64,000 nucleotides of DNA from Paenochrobactrum pullorum (GCF_041929845.1 NZ_JBHEEH010000003.1:62001-126000), one strand, 5' to 3'; shown: positions 53,525-62,157, numbered from the stretch's first letter. The notes: generated by a model not told the origin, from the letters alone. Made by a program: numbers and translations.

Positions 53525-54493
53525 ATGATATTTAAAAACTTATCCCCACTTGCTCTCGCTGCCATAACAAGCATTGTTGTTGCCACTGCCGCCCATGCCA
53601 ATATTGAAAGGCCGGTGACCATTACCGATGATCGCGGCGTCAATATCACTTTTAGGCGCCAACCTGAACGCCTTGCCGCCGTTTCATATCTTGGCGTCGA
53701 TATTGCTTTTGCTTTGGGCATCCAGCCTGTTGCTACCACTTATATGGAAAAAGGCCGTGAACCGGAATATCTGATGGGCAAAACCAAAGATATCCCGCAA
53801 ATTGGCCAACGGGCAAAGCCCAATCTGGAATTGCTCTCGCAAGCAAAACCGGACGTGATTGTCGCCATGCGCCGTTACACAGTGGCCAATGCTGCCCAAT
53901 TTGAAAAAATTGCACCTTACATCGCCTATAATATGGAACTGCTCGACGAGAGCTATAAAGAAGTAAACGATCTCGCCACCCTCTTTGGCAAACAGCCGCG
54001 CGGCGAAGAATTAAACGCCAATTTTAAAGCCCATTTGCAAGAATTTGTGGCGAAAGCACCAAAAGACAAACATCCGCGTTTTCAAATTATGTGGGCGGGT
54101 GATACGCCTTTTTCCTTCCATACTGAAAACACAGCCGCTTCAATTGTGGCCGCTCTTGGCGGTGATAATATATTGGGACCTATGACTACAAGCGGTAAAT
54201 TTGGCGAGGAAGTCAGCCTTGAAACCATGCTGGAAAAGGATCCGGAAGTGATCTTTGTCTATGATAGCGGCCCTGACCGTCCGCATGAAAACAACCCGAT
54301 CTGGAACCAGCTTTCTGCCGTCAAAAACCACCGTGTTTATTATGTCGGCGATCATTGGGTGGAAACAAACGGGCCTATTGCCCGTGAAATAGTTTTGCGG
54401 GAAGCAGCTCATTATCTCTACCCGGATACATTTCCCGCCATTGATGTGAAAGAAGAAGCCGCCAAATTGATGCCGGCCAAAGACGGATCATAA
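53525..54493 (+). CDS. Iron-siderophore ABC transporter substrate-binding protein
   Basis: A 322-residue periplasmic protein with a signal peptide (AAHA-NI near residue 26) and a FepB/FhuD-like fold: RPVTITDDRGVNITFRRQPERLAAVSYLGVDIAFALGIQPVATT and KPNLELLSQAKPDVIVAMRR. There is no lipobox. It binds a ferric (or other metal) chelate and hands it to the two permeases. It follows the MATE gene by 16 bases, with AGGA before the ATG. Confidence 0.88.
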   Translation: MIFKNLSPLALAAITSIVVATAAHANIERPVTITDDRGVNITFRRQPERLAAVSYLGVDIAFALGIQPVATTYMEKGREPEYLMGKTKDIPQIGQRAKPNLELLSQAKPDVIVAMRRYTVANAAQFEKIAPYIAYNMELLDESYKEVNDLATLFGKQPRGEELNANFKAHLQEFVAKAPKDKHPRFQIMWAGDTPFSFHTENTAASIVAALGGDNILGPMTTSGKFGEEVSLETMLEKDPEVIFVYDSGPDRPHENNPIWNQLSAVKNHRVYYVGDHWVETNGPIAREIVLREAAHYLYPDTFPAIDVKEEAAKLMPAKDGS

Positions 54494-55524
54494 TGTCCGC
54501 TCTCGCCCCAAAAACAGGACATGCGCATATGCAACTATGCGCAGTCTTTTTGCTGCTGGCTACCTTTAGCCTGATCATCATCACCGCCGGTTTGATGGTT
54601 GGGACGCGATCGTTAAGCTTACAGCAATTATGGCCGGTTCTGAACCGGCCGGATGGTCATGTGGAATCCATTCTGGTCTGGAAATTGCGTCTGCCGCGCT
54701 CTCTGGCGGCATTTTTCGCCGGTGCGGGATTGGCGCTTTCGGGTTATATCTTGCAAGCGCTTACCCGCAATCCACTGGCAGGTCCCGGTTTAACCGGCGT
54801 AAGCGCCGGCGCGATAACGCCGATCGTATTTTGTTTTGTCTATTTGCCCGCTATTTCATCCATTTATTACCCGTTTATCGGCATGATCGGCGGCTTGGCA
54901 GCTGCCAGCATTACTTTGCTGATCGCTCGTGGCGGCAACGAGCATCCCTTGCATCTGGCTCTTGGCGGCATCAGTGTCTCACTCTTTTTAAATGCGGTCA
55001 TCACCTACATTATCCTGGCAAGCGGGGCACAAGTGCCTTCTTTATTATTTTGGCTCACCGGTGGCTTGCAAGGGCGCTCATGGCCGCAATTACTCTATAT
55101 GCTGCCTTGGGTCATCATTGCGTTATGCGGCATATGTTGCTGCCAACGAATTTTAAGCCTGTTGTCACTTCCTGAGCAGGTGGCTGCCGGCATGGGTTTG
55201 CAAACAAATATTTGGAAACCTTTTCTGCTGCTTTTAGCCGTATTGCCTGTTGCAGGCATTGCGCCGGTTGCAGGGCCTGTAGCTTTTGTCGGGCTGGCGG
55301 CACCTCATATTGCCCGCCTCTTAAGCAGAAACAACCAAACCCAAACTATTCTTCTATGCTTTTTTCTCGGCGGCAACATGGTGTCTCTGGCCGATATTAT
55401 TGCGCGCACAATTGCTGTCCCGCAGGAACTGCCAGTCAGTATTGTCACCGCTTTGACAGGCGGGCCCGTCTTTATCTATCTGGCTCAAAAACGCTCTGTT
55501 TCATCACAAGGAAATTGCCGGTGA
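54493..55524 (+). CDS. FecCD-family iron-siderophore ABC permease 1
   Basis: A 343-residue permease of about ten helices, with LRLPRSLAAFFAGAGLALSGYILQALTRNPLAGPGLTGVSAGA (the conserved FecCD N-terminal motif) and PVAGPVAFVGLAAPHIARLL. It overlaps the binding-protein stop by one base (TAATG) and the next permease by GTGA. It imports the chelate across the inner membrane. Confidence 0.9.
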   Translation: MSALAPKTGHAHMQLCAVFLLLATFSLIIITAGLMVGTRSLSLQQLWPVLNRPDGHVESILVWKLRLPRSLAAFFAGAGLALSGYILQALTRNPLAGPGLTGVSAGAITPIVFCFVYLPAISSIYYPFIGMIGGLAAASITLLIARGGNEHPLHLALGGISVSLFLNAVITYIILASGAQVPSLLFWLTGGLQGRSWPQLLYMLPWVIIALCGICCCQRILSLLSLPEQVAAGMGLQTNIWKPFLLLLAVLPVAGIAPVAGPVAFVGLAAPHIARLLSRNNQTQTILLCFFLGGNMVSLADIIARTIAVPQELPVSIVTALTGGPVFIYLAQKRSVSSQGNCR

Positions 55525-56540
55525 AACAGCAAAATAATCCTTTATGGCTGCTTTTATTTTGGGGGCTGGCAGCAATTCTGACACCACTGCTGGCTGTTTT
55601 TCTAGGGGTTGCCGATATTCCTTTGATTGATGTATGGAGCGCAATTACCGGCAATGGTTCTGCAAACACGCATTCCATTATTTGGGACATCAGACTACCG
55701 CGCATCATTACAGGCGCATTAGCCGGCATCCATCTCGCTGTCGCCGGATTAATTTTGCAAAACATCACCCGCAATCCACTGGCCGATCCCTCCATTATGG
55801 GTATTTCGCAAGGTGCAACTTTTGCTGTCAGCCTGTTTTTGCTGCTGGCCATGTCGCAAGAGTATCATGGTTCCGCTGCATTACCCGCTCTGCCGCTTGA
55901 ATATTTGCCGACAATCGGTCTTGGCGGCGGCTTGTTGGCCGGCCTCATCATTTATTATCTTGGTAGCCATGCAGAGTTATCCCCCTTGCGTCTCACTTTA
56001 TGCGGCATTGCAGTGGGTGCCGTTCTGCATGCGCTCGCTATCGGCATGATTGCCGGATGGGGCTCAAACCGCATGGAAATCATGCTGGAGTGGCTGACCG
56101 GCAGCCTCTATGCCCGCAGTTGGGAGCATGTACGCTATCTCTTGCCTTATACAATCATCGGCCTTTGTGCCTTAATTTTCATACGCCGCCCGCTCAACTT
56201 ATTACAATTTGATCCGCTAAGTGCCGCATCCTTCGGTCTTCCCTATCAAAAACACTTCACAATCGTGTTGGCGTTTGCTTGTCTGATGGCGGCCAGTGCT
56301 GTTGGCACGGTCGGACCAATTAGTTTTATCGGGTTGGTTGTGCCCCATCTTGCCCGCTTTTTAAGCCGCAAAAGCGGACAATTCATATTACCCCTCACCA
56401 TTTTTCTCGGCATGATCACCATGACGCTTAGCGATCTTGCCGGGCGCCTGATCGGTCAGGCTGATGATATTCCGGTGGGTGTCATGTCCGCTTTTTTCGG
56501 GGCTCCGATTTTCATTGTTTTACTGCGCAAAATCCCGTGA
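55521..56540 (+). CDS. FecCD-family iron-siderophore ABC permease 2
   Basis: A 339-residue permease with DIRLPRIITGALAGIHLAVAGLILQNITRNPLADPSIMGISQGA and VGPISFIGLVVPHLARFLS. The start is a GTG at 55521 in the overlap GTGA with the upstream stop, with AGGA eight bases earlier. It forms a heterodimer with permease 1. Confidence 0.88.
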   Translation: MKQQNNPLWLLLFWGLAAILTPLLAVFLGVADIPLIDVWSAITGNGSANTHSIIWDIRLPRIITGALAGIHLAVAGLILQNITRNPLADPSIMGISQGATFAVSLFLLLAMSQEYHGSAALPALPLEYLPTIGLGGGLLAGLIIYYLGSHAELSPLRLTLCGIAVGAVLHALAIGMIAGWGSNRMEIMLEWLTGSLYARSWEHVRYLLPYTIIGLCALIFIRRPLNLLQFDPLSAASFGLPYQKHFTIVLAFACLMAASAVGTVGPISFIGLVVPHLARFLSRKSGQFILPLTIFLGMITMTLSDLAGRLIGQADDIPVGVMSAFFGAPIFIVLLRKIP

Positions 56541-56546
56541 GATATC

Positions 56547-57332
56547 ATGCAATTAATCTGTGATCATCTGTCCATTCACTATAAAACCCGAAAAGCCCTG
56601 AATGCTTTCAATTTGCAGCTAAAAAGGGGAGAAATATGTACACTTATCGGCCCCAATGGTTCAGGAAAAAGCACGGCTCTCCAAGCGATTGCCGGTTTAA
56701 TCCCCCCCACACAAGGCAAAAGTTTTTTAGATAATTATCCTGTTCAGTCCATGTCGCGGCGACTGCTTGCGCGCAAACTTGCTTTTTTGCCTCAACAGCC
56801 ACTCGCACCCGATGAAATGCGCGTCTGCCAATTGGTGCGGCAAGGACGTTTTGCCCATGTCGGCTTGTTGCGCTCTTATAAAAAAAGCGACGAAGAAGCC
56901 ATTGAATGGGCCTTGCACAGCACAGGATTGAGCGGCTATGGCGAACGCTTTTTAAACGAGCTTTCAGGTGGTGAACGGCAAAGGGCATGGATTGCCGCTG
57001 CCATAGCACAGGAAGCCGAAATTCTGTTGCTGGATGAACCGACGAGTTTTCTGGATATCGGTTATCAGGCCGAAGTGCTTGATCTGGTTTATCAATTAAG
57101 CCGTGAATACGGCACCACAATTTTAATATCTATCCACGATATCAATCAAGCAATGGCAATCTGCGACCGCATTGTGTTGCTTGACGGAGGCAAGCAGATT
57201 TTTAACGGCACAGCAGATATTTTGGCGCAAAGTGGACTGATTGAAAAAACCTTCCGTGTCAAAGGTCAATTTGTGTCGCTCAGAACAGATGCCCCACCGC
57301 ATTTTGATATTGAGTGGTTAACAAGTAAATGA
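56547..57332 (+). CDS. Iron-siderophore ABC transporter ATP-binding protein (FepC-like)
   Basis: A 261-residue ATPase with Walker A GPNGSGKST, Q-loop AFLPQQPLAPDEMRVCQLVRQGRFAH, signature LSGGERQR, Walker B ILLLDEPTSFLDI and switch histidine SIHDINQAM. It completes the importer (binding protein, two permeases, ATPase). The gene starts six bases after permease 2; no clear terminator follows. Confidence 0.9.
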   Translation: MQLICDHLSIHYKTRKALNAFNLQLKRGEICTLIGPNGSGKSTALQAIAGLIPPTQGKSFLDNYPVQSMSRRLLARKLAFLPQQPLAPDEMRVCQLVRQGRFAHVGLLRSYKKSDEEAIEWALHSTGLSGYGERFLNELSGGERQRAWIAAAIAQEAEILLLDEPTSFLDIGYQAEVLDLVYQLSREYGTTILISIHDINQAMAICDRIVLLDGGKQIFNGTADILAQSGLIEKTFRVKGQFVSLRTDAPPHFDIEWLTSK

Positions 57333-57492
57333 AATCATTGATTTAAAAAACGATAAGCTCGGCCAAGCTATGCTCACCCTTATCTTGTTCAATCGCAACT
57401 AATATCTGCCCCCTCATAATTGGAATTGGTCACGAATAAAAATCTAATATAATCAAGCCATATAGTTGATTTTTTTAAGAAAGGATCATTTT

Positions 57493-57636
57493 ATGAAAAA
57501 GTTCGTAGCCTCTGCAATTATCGTAATGGCTGTCATGAGTTCTGGTTCAGCTTACGCTTTGACATGCGGAACGAATAAAGATTGTCTGGACAAATGCACC
57601 CAAGGTTTCCAAATTTTAATTCCGATTTGCCTCTAG
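57493..57636 (+). CDS. Small secreted Cys-containing peptide (47 residues)
   Basis: A 47-residue frame with AGGA before its ATG: signal peptide MKKFVASAIIVMAVMSSGSAYA, then a 25-residue mature part LTCGTNKDCLDKCTQGFQIL ending in IPICL. The mature part has four cysteines, C25, C31, C35 and C46, enough for two disulfides. A perfect terminator follows 16 bases after the stop, so it is its own transcript. The function is unknown. It might be an exported peptide acting on host or competitor cells, or a small envelope protein. Confidence 0.65.
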   Translation: MKKFVASAIIVMAVMSSGSAYALTCGTNKDCLDKCTQGFQILIPICL

Positions 57637-57652
57637 TCAATTTTACCCATTA

Positions 57653-57683
57653 TGACAGCCCCACATCCATAGCGGGGCTGTCA
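57653..57683 (+). terminator. Intrinsic terminator after the small secreted peptide gene
   Basis: TGACAGCCCC and GGGGCTGTCA form a perfect 10-base stem with an 11-base loop. The T-run is modest. It isolates the peptide gene from the convergent reductase. Confidence 0.8.
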
Positions 57684-57772
57684 GTCAATGTTTATTACAA
57701 AAAGCACAGCCTTTAGCATTAACTGATCTTGTAAGGAAGAAATGAAAAAAACCATTACTCCCAATACAGAAT

Positions 57773-58555
57773 TTAACGGTAGACAATACCACCATCGGTC
57801 AAAATAGCCTGACCTGTGATGTAATCGGAATCCGGACCTGCAAGGAAGGAAACCAACGAGGCGACATCATCAGGGGTTTGTGCACGGCCCAGTGCAATGC
57901 CTTCAACATATTTTTTGTAGGTTTCACCTATCGGTGCTCCGGTCAATTGGGCAAAACGTTCATCAATTTCAACCCACATATCTGTACCGACAATGCCAGG
58001 GCAATAAGCATTGACGGTAATACCGGCACTGGCATATTCCTTAGCGGCTGCTTGTGTCAGTGCACGTACAGCGAACTTGGTCGCAGAATATACACCCAAC
58101 ATTGCAAAACCATCATGCCCGGCGATCGAAGAAGCATTGATAATCTTGCCCTTCTGTTTGCGCGCGATAAATTTTGCGGCAGCAGCCTGAATACCCCACA
58201 ACACACCTTCAATATTGACTTTGAAGATACGTTCAACTTCCTCAGGCTTCACCTCCGAAATAGGCTGTACCTGTGCGATGCCGGCATTATTGACAATCAC
58301 GTCAAAACTGCCGAGATCTTTTTCTGCCTTATCAATTGCGGCATAAATATCATCACGATTACTGATATCAGCAGAAATGGTCGTTACTTTACGGCCAAGT
58401 TGCTCGACTTCTTTTTTAACACTTTCAAGTTTCTCTGCTTTCAAATCGACCAGAGCGAGATTGAATCCATCCTTAGCCAAACGCAAAGCAATACCACGTC
58501 CGATACCTTGGGCAGCTCCGGTAACCAGGGCAACTTTATTCTCAAGCGTTGTCAT
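57773..58555 (-). CDS. SDR oxidoreductase, acetoin(diacetyl) reductase / butanediol dehydrogenase-like
   Basis: A 260-residue classical short-chain dehydrogenase with cofactor motif TGAAQGIGRG, NNAGIAQVQPI, catalytic Ser in INASSIAGHDG and YSATK (YxxxK), and C-terminal ITGQAILTDGGIVYR. The sequence matches the BudC/diacetyl reductase group, which reduces diacetyl and acetoin with NADH. It is a single gene with a long inverted repeat about 100 bases upstream. Confidence 0.82.
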   Translation of the reverse strand: MTTLENKVALVTGAAQGIGRGIALRLAKDGFNLALVDLKAEKLESVKKEVEQLGRKVTTISADISNRDDIYAAIDKAEKDLGSFDVIVNNAGIAQVQPISEVKPEEVERIFKVNIEGVLWGIQAAAAKFIARKQKGKIINASSIAGHDGFAMLGVYSATKFAVRALTQAAAKEYASAGITVNAYCPGIVGTDMWVEIDERFAQLTGAPIGETYKKYVEGIALGRAQTPDDVASLVSFLAGPDSDYITGQAILTDGGIVYR

Positions 58556-58654
58556 AATCTGATCCTTCTCATCAGTGTTTGATAGATAACCAACTCATAA
58601 AGCCGGATATTCAAATTATAGTTTAACGAGCATTTTACTAAAGGAGAATGATTA

Positions 58655-58701
58655 CAATCAAGTGTGATACAAACATTGAAAGATTGCATCACATTTGATT
58701 G
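58655..58701 (-). promoter_or_regulatory. 14-base inverted repeat upstream of the acetoin-reductase-like gene
   Basis: CAATCAAGTGTGAT (58655-58668) and ATCACATTTGATTG (58688-58701) are inverted with 13 of 14 bases matching, around a 19-base spacer. The nearer arm lies 100 bases before the gene start. It looks like a two-half-site operator or looping site; the regulator is not known. Confidence 0.45.
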
Positions 58702-58774
58702 ACAATGGCGATTATATTTCCACTTTCCAAAGCTTTGTTGTTTCAATTCTTGATTATTGGATTTTACAAGATTT

Positions 58775-60196
58775 TTATTTTGCCAGCCGATAAATACGAT
58801 CACGCATATAATACCAACCAATGACCAGTGCCGGTATAATGATAATCAATGAACCAACCGTCCATGAGCCAAGCGGGTAATCGACCGCCATCAAGACCAC
58901 AACGCCAAACAAAAACAAAAGCGTCAAAAGACCCGTGTAAGGCGCACCACACATCCGGAATTCAGTCGGGGCTATTACTTTTTTGCGCACCAAAAACCAC
59001 AATTTGAGTTGGCATAAAATAATCACACCCCATGCCGTAATAATTCCAAGTGATGCCATATTAAGAGCAATTTCAAAGGCCGCTGCCGGGACAACAGCAT
59101 TGAGCACCACCCCGATGGCTGTGACTAAAGCCGTCATGGCAATACCGACATAAGGAATGCCGTTTTTGCTCATTTTACCCAAAGCGGAAGGTGCAGAACC
59201 GGAAATAGCCATCGAATGTAAAATCCGCCCTGTCGAGTAAAGACCGGCATTGAGTGATGACAGAACTGCCGTGAGCACCACGAGATTCATAATAATATCA
59301 GCCCCGTCAACACCAATCTTGCCAAAGAAAGTAACAAACGGGCTTTCACCGGCGCTATAACTGCTAAAAGGTAACAGCATGGTCAATAACAGCACGGAAC
59401 CAACGTAAAATATCACCAACCGATAAATCACTGTACGAATGGCGCGCGGCATAATTTTGCGGGGATCTTCCGTTTCACCAGCTGTTGTGCCGATCAGTTC
59501 CATCGAGGCATAGGCAAAAACCACCCCTTGTATCACCACAAGAGCAGGTAATATGCCGTGAGGGAAAAATCCGCCACCTTCAAGAATGAGGTTGAAACCA
59601 GGCTGATGTCCGTCAATAGGCGTGCCCGTCACAACAAAATAAATGCCGATGCCAAGAAACAAGACGAGCGAAAGCACTTTGATCAGGCTCAGCCAGAACT
59701 CCAGTTCGCCAAAGACTTTGACCGACAATAAATTCATCGACAGCACGAAAATAAGAGCTGTCATGGCAAACATCCATTGATCAATGCTTTGCAGCCAAGG
59801 TACATAATGTTTGAAGAAATTCATATAGAGAGCCACGGCTGTCACATCGGCGATTGATGTCATGGCCCAATTGAGCCAATACATCCAGCCTGCCACAAAG
59901 GCCATTTTCTCACCATAAAACTCGCGTGCATAAGAAACAAAAGAGCCGGAACTGGGGCGATGCATGATCAACTCGCCCAAGGCACGCAGAACCAAAAACG
60001 CGAAAAATCCGCATAAAGCATAGACAAAAACCAATGAGGGGCCGGCCTGTGCCAAACGCCCGCCAGCGCCCAAGAAAAGCCCCGTACCAATTGCGCCTCC
60101 CATGGCAATCATCTGGATTTGTCGCGGCTTCAGCGCTTTATGATAGCCGTGATCTTCTTCTTTAAAAATTTCATTTTTAATATATTCTCTTGTCAT
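58775..60196 (-). CDS. ansP: L-asparagine permease (amino acid/polyamine/organocation family)
   Basis: A 473-residue permease with about twelve helices. It resembles AnsP closely: EDHGYHKALKPRQIQMIAMGGAIGTGLFLGAGGRLAQAGPSL, HRPSSGSFVSYAREFYGEKMAFVAGWMYWLNWAMT, FFPHGILPALVVIQGVVFAYASMELIGTTAGETEDP and GLYSTGRILHSMA. It imports asparagine or a related amino acid. The ATG at 60196 has GGGGAGG six bases upstream; an upstream frame to 60313 is unlikely. The start region lies in a hairpin (60191-60227). Confidence 0.88.
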   Translation of the reverse strand: MTREYIKNEIFKEEDHGYHKALKPRQIQMIAMGGAIGTGLFLGAGGRLAQAGPSLVFVYALCGFFAFLVLRALGELIMHRPSSGSFVSYAREFYGEKMAFVAGWMYWLNWAMTSIADVTAVALYMNFFKHYVPWLQSIDQWMFAMTALIFVLSMNLLSVKVFGELEFWLSLIKVLSLVLFLGIGIYFVVTGTPIDGHQPGFNLILEGGGFFPHGILPALVVIQGVVFAYASMELIGTTAGETEDPRKIMPRAIRTVIYRLVIFYVGSVLLLTMLLPFSSYSAGESPFVTFFGKIGVDGADIIMNLVVLTAVLSSLNAGLYSTGRILHSMAISGSAPSALGKMSKNGIPYVGIAMTALVTAIGVVLNAVVPAAAFEIALNMASLGIITAWGVIILCQLKLWFLVRKKVIAPTEFRMCGAPYTGLLTLLFLFGVVVLMAVDYPLGSWTVGSLIIIIPALVIGWYYMRDRIYRLAK

Positions 60197-60227
60197 CAAG
60201 CCTCCCCGAAAGCCGGGTTTGATGACA
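60191..60227 (-). promoter_or_regulatory. Hairpin enclosing the Shine-Dalgarno and start codon of ansP
   Basis: In the minus-strand transcript TGTCATCAA (60227-60219) pairs perfectly with TTGATGACA (60199-60191). The latter contains the ATG start codon (60196-60194). The 19-base interval holds GGGGAGG and a further CCCG/CGGG inner stem. Folding would bury both the ribosome site and the start codon. This is a strong candidate for translational control by a small RNA, protein, temperature or ligand. Confidence 0.6.
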
Positions 60228-60596
60228 CCTTTTAGCAATATAGGTTGTATTTTTATTTTATACTTCAACAAGCTCAAGTAATAAACTGAAATGCTAATTG
60301 GTATCATTATCATTAATAAAAATATTTCAGTTTCTTTTATGCATTTAAAATGAAAATAAAAATCCTAATAAATTGCGGGTAATTTTATTTGTTACCAGTT
60401 TAACTAATTATTTCTTATGAAATTTCTTTTTATTTGGTGTAATCCAATTGAAATGCATATTTGCACGTCTTAGATTTCTGCACAGTGAAATCGATTAATT
60501 TTGCTGTGTCTGCTTTGTGTACGATATCTGACGCAAACAGCCAGAATATAACAAAACAATTTCAAGGTTATGCTACATTAGTCTAGCCTTATGCAA
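60228..60596. other. AT-rich divergent intergenic region between ansP and cycA
   Basis: About 370 bases with no convincing gene. It should hold the promoters of ansP (minus strand) and cycA (plus strand). A GATAAT-like repeat (AATGATAATGAT on the minus strand, near 60304-60315) resembles part of a Fur box but is incomplete. The structured cycA leader starts at 60597. Confidence 0.4.
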
Positions 60597-60755
60597 ATTC
60601 TCTTTAACTCACCGGCACACAGGAGTAATCGCACAGAGTGTTTGTCTGTGCGAGAGAATCATATTTCACCGGCATGCATGCAGAAAACAAAACAGAATAT
60701 TTCTTTAGATTTTGGAGGGGAAATATTCTGGCAGATGAATTGTGAGGCATACTGA
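60597..60755 (+). promoter_or_regulatory. Structured 5-prime leader of cycA with a six-codon upstream frame
   Basis: Three paired elements are visible. ATTCTC (60597-60602) pairs with GAGAAT (60654-60659). TCGCACAGA and TCTGTGCGA (60629-60637, 60645-60653) form a 9-base hairpin. CAGAATATTTC (60693-60703) and GAAATATTCTG (60720-60730) form an 11-base hairpin with GGAGGG in its loop. CACCGGCA occurs twice (60610-60617, 60667-60674). ATG 60735 opens a frame MNCEAY ending at 60755, one base before the cycA ATG. Known riboswitch motifs were not recognised. Confidence 0.5.
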
Positions 60756-62153
60756 ATGGATACTGCATCAGGACACTCCCGTGCTCATTCCGGTGAGGAA
60801 GAACCACATCTGGCGCGAAATCTGAAAAACCGACATTTGCAATTGATCGCTATCGGCGGTGCAATTGGTACGGGGCTTTTCATGGGCTCGGGAAAAACAA
60901 TTTCACTTGCAGGTCCGTCAATCCTGCTGGTTTACGCAATTATCGGCTCCATGCTGTTTTTTGTGATGCGCGCTTTGGGCGAATTGCTGCTTTCAAATCT
61001 GAATTATCGCTCTTTTGCTGACTTTGCCGGTGACTATCTTGGTTCATGGGCACAATTTTTTACCGGCTGGACTTATTGGCTTTGCTGGATTGTAACCGGT
61101 ATTGCCGATGTGGTTGCTGTTGCTGGCTATATGTCCTTCTGGTTTCCGGAACTGGCATTATGGATACCAGCTTTAGGCCTGATTGTAGCACTTATTGCAT
61201 TGAACCTGCCTAATGTACGCAATTTCGGTGAAATCGAATTTTGGTTCGCACTCATCAAGATCGTCGCCATCGTCGCTTTGATCATTACCGGGGTGGTTAT
61301 GCTGACATCGGGTTATACATCACCCAATGGCACTAAAGCTTCCGTTGCCCATTTGTGGGATCAGGGCGGTTTCTTCCCGAATGGCTTCTTTGGTTTTGTA
61401 GCTGGTTTCCAGATTGCCGTTTTTGCCTTTGTTGGTATTGAACTTGTCGGTACTGCTGCAGCTGAAACTGAAAATCCGGAACGCAATCTGCCGAAAGCAA
61501 TCAATTCGATCCCTGTTCGTATTGTGCTGTTCTATCTCGGATCGCTCTTCGTTATCATGACGGTAATGCCGTGGAACCAGATTGATCCAAGCAGCAGTCC
61601 GTTTGTTGCCATGTTCTCGCTGGCAGGTCTGGGCATCGCGGCTCATGTGGTCAATTTCGTAGTATTGACCTCGGCAGCATCAAGTGCGAATTCCGGCATC
61701 TACTCAACATCGCGTATGATTTTCGGTCTTGCCAGCTATGCTTTGGCGCCCAAAACACTTGGTAAACTGAACCGTCGCAAAGTGCCGGTCAATGCGCTGT
61801 TTTTCTCCTGCACCTTCCTGCTCGCAGGTGTTGTGCTGCTCTATGCCGGACAGAGCATTATTGAAGCTTTCACCATTGTAACCACAATCTCAGCATTGTT
61901 GTTTATCTTTGTCTGGTCGATCATTCTGGCGTCTTACGTACAATATCGCCGTAAACGCCCTGATCTTCATGCAAAATCAAAATTCAAAATGCCGGGTGGT
62001 TATGCTGCTGTCGTAATGGTGTTTGCATTCTTTGCCTTCATTCTCTGGGCCTTGACACAGCAAGCGGATACGGCGCAGGCTCTGCTGATTACACCGGTTT
62101 GGTTCGTGCTTTTGGCAGTCGTTTATTTCATAATGCCTAAGAAAAAAGCTTAA
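60756..62153 (+). CDS. cycA: D-serine/D-alanine/glycine permease
   Basis: A 465-residue amino-acid permease very like E. coli CycA: RNLKNRHLQLIAIGGAIGTGLFMGSGKTISLAGPSI, FFVMRALGELLLSNLNYRSFADFA, GWTYWLCWIVTGIADVVAVAGY, FQIAVFAFVGIELVGTAAAETENPERNLPKAINSIP and VVLTSAASSANSGIYSTSRM. It imports glycine, D-alanine, D-serine and related amino acids by proton symport. GAGG eight bases before the ATG sets the start. The leader upstream is structured and carries a tiny frame ending one base before this start. Confidence 0.92.
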   Translation: MDTASGHSRAHSGEEEPHLARNLKNRHLQLIAIGGAIGTGLFMGSGKTISLAGPSILLVYAIIGSMLFFVMRALGELLLSNLNYRSFADFAGDYLGSWAQFFTGWTYWLCWIVTGIADVVAVAGYMSFWFPELALWIPALGLIVALIALNLPNVRNFGEIEFWFALIKIVAIVALIITGVVMLTSGYTSPNGTKASVAHLWDQGGFFPNGFFGFVAGFQIAVFAFVGIELVGTAAAETENPERNLPKAINSIPVRIVLFYLGSLFVIMTVMPWNQIDPSSSPFVAMFSLAGLGIAAHVVNFVVLTSAASSANSGIYSTSRMIFGLASYALAPKTLGKLNRRKVPVNALFFSCTFLLAGVVLLYAGQSIIEAFTIVTTISALLFIFVWSIILASYVQYRRKRPDLHAKSKFKMPGGYAAVVMVFAFFAFILWALTQQADTAQALLITPVWFVLLAVVYFIMPKKKA

Positions 62154-62157
62154 AAAT

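Noticed and set aside
57493..57636. Plant NCR-type peptide relationship for the small secreted peptide
   Set aside because: The cysteine spacing is only loosely similar and convergence is far more likely in such a short sequence.
60297..60320. Fur box in the ansP-cycA gap
   Set aside because: Only two GATAAT-like hexamers are seen without the symmetric third, and neither neighbour is an iron gene.
60597..60755. Glycine riboswitch before cycA
   Set aside because: The conserved aptamer sequences of that class are not present, although the leader is structured and the transporter handles glycine.
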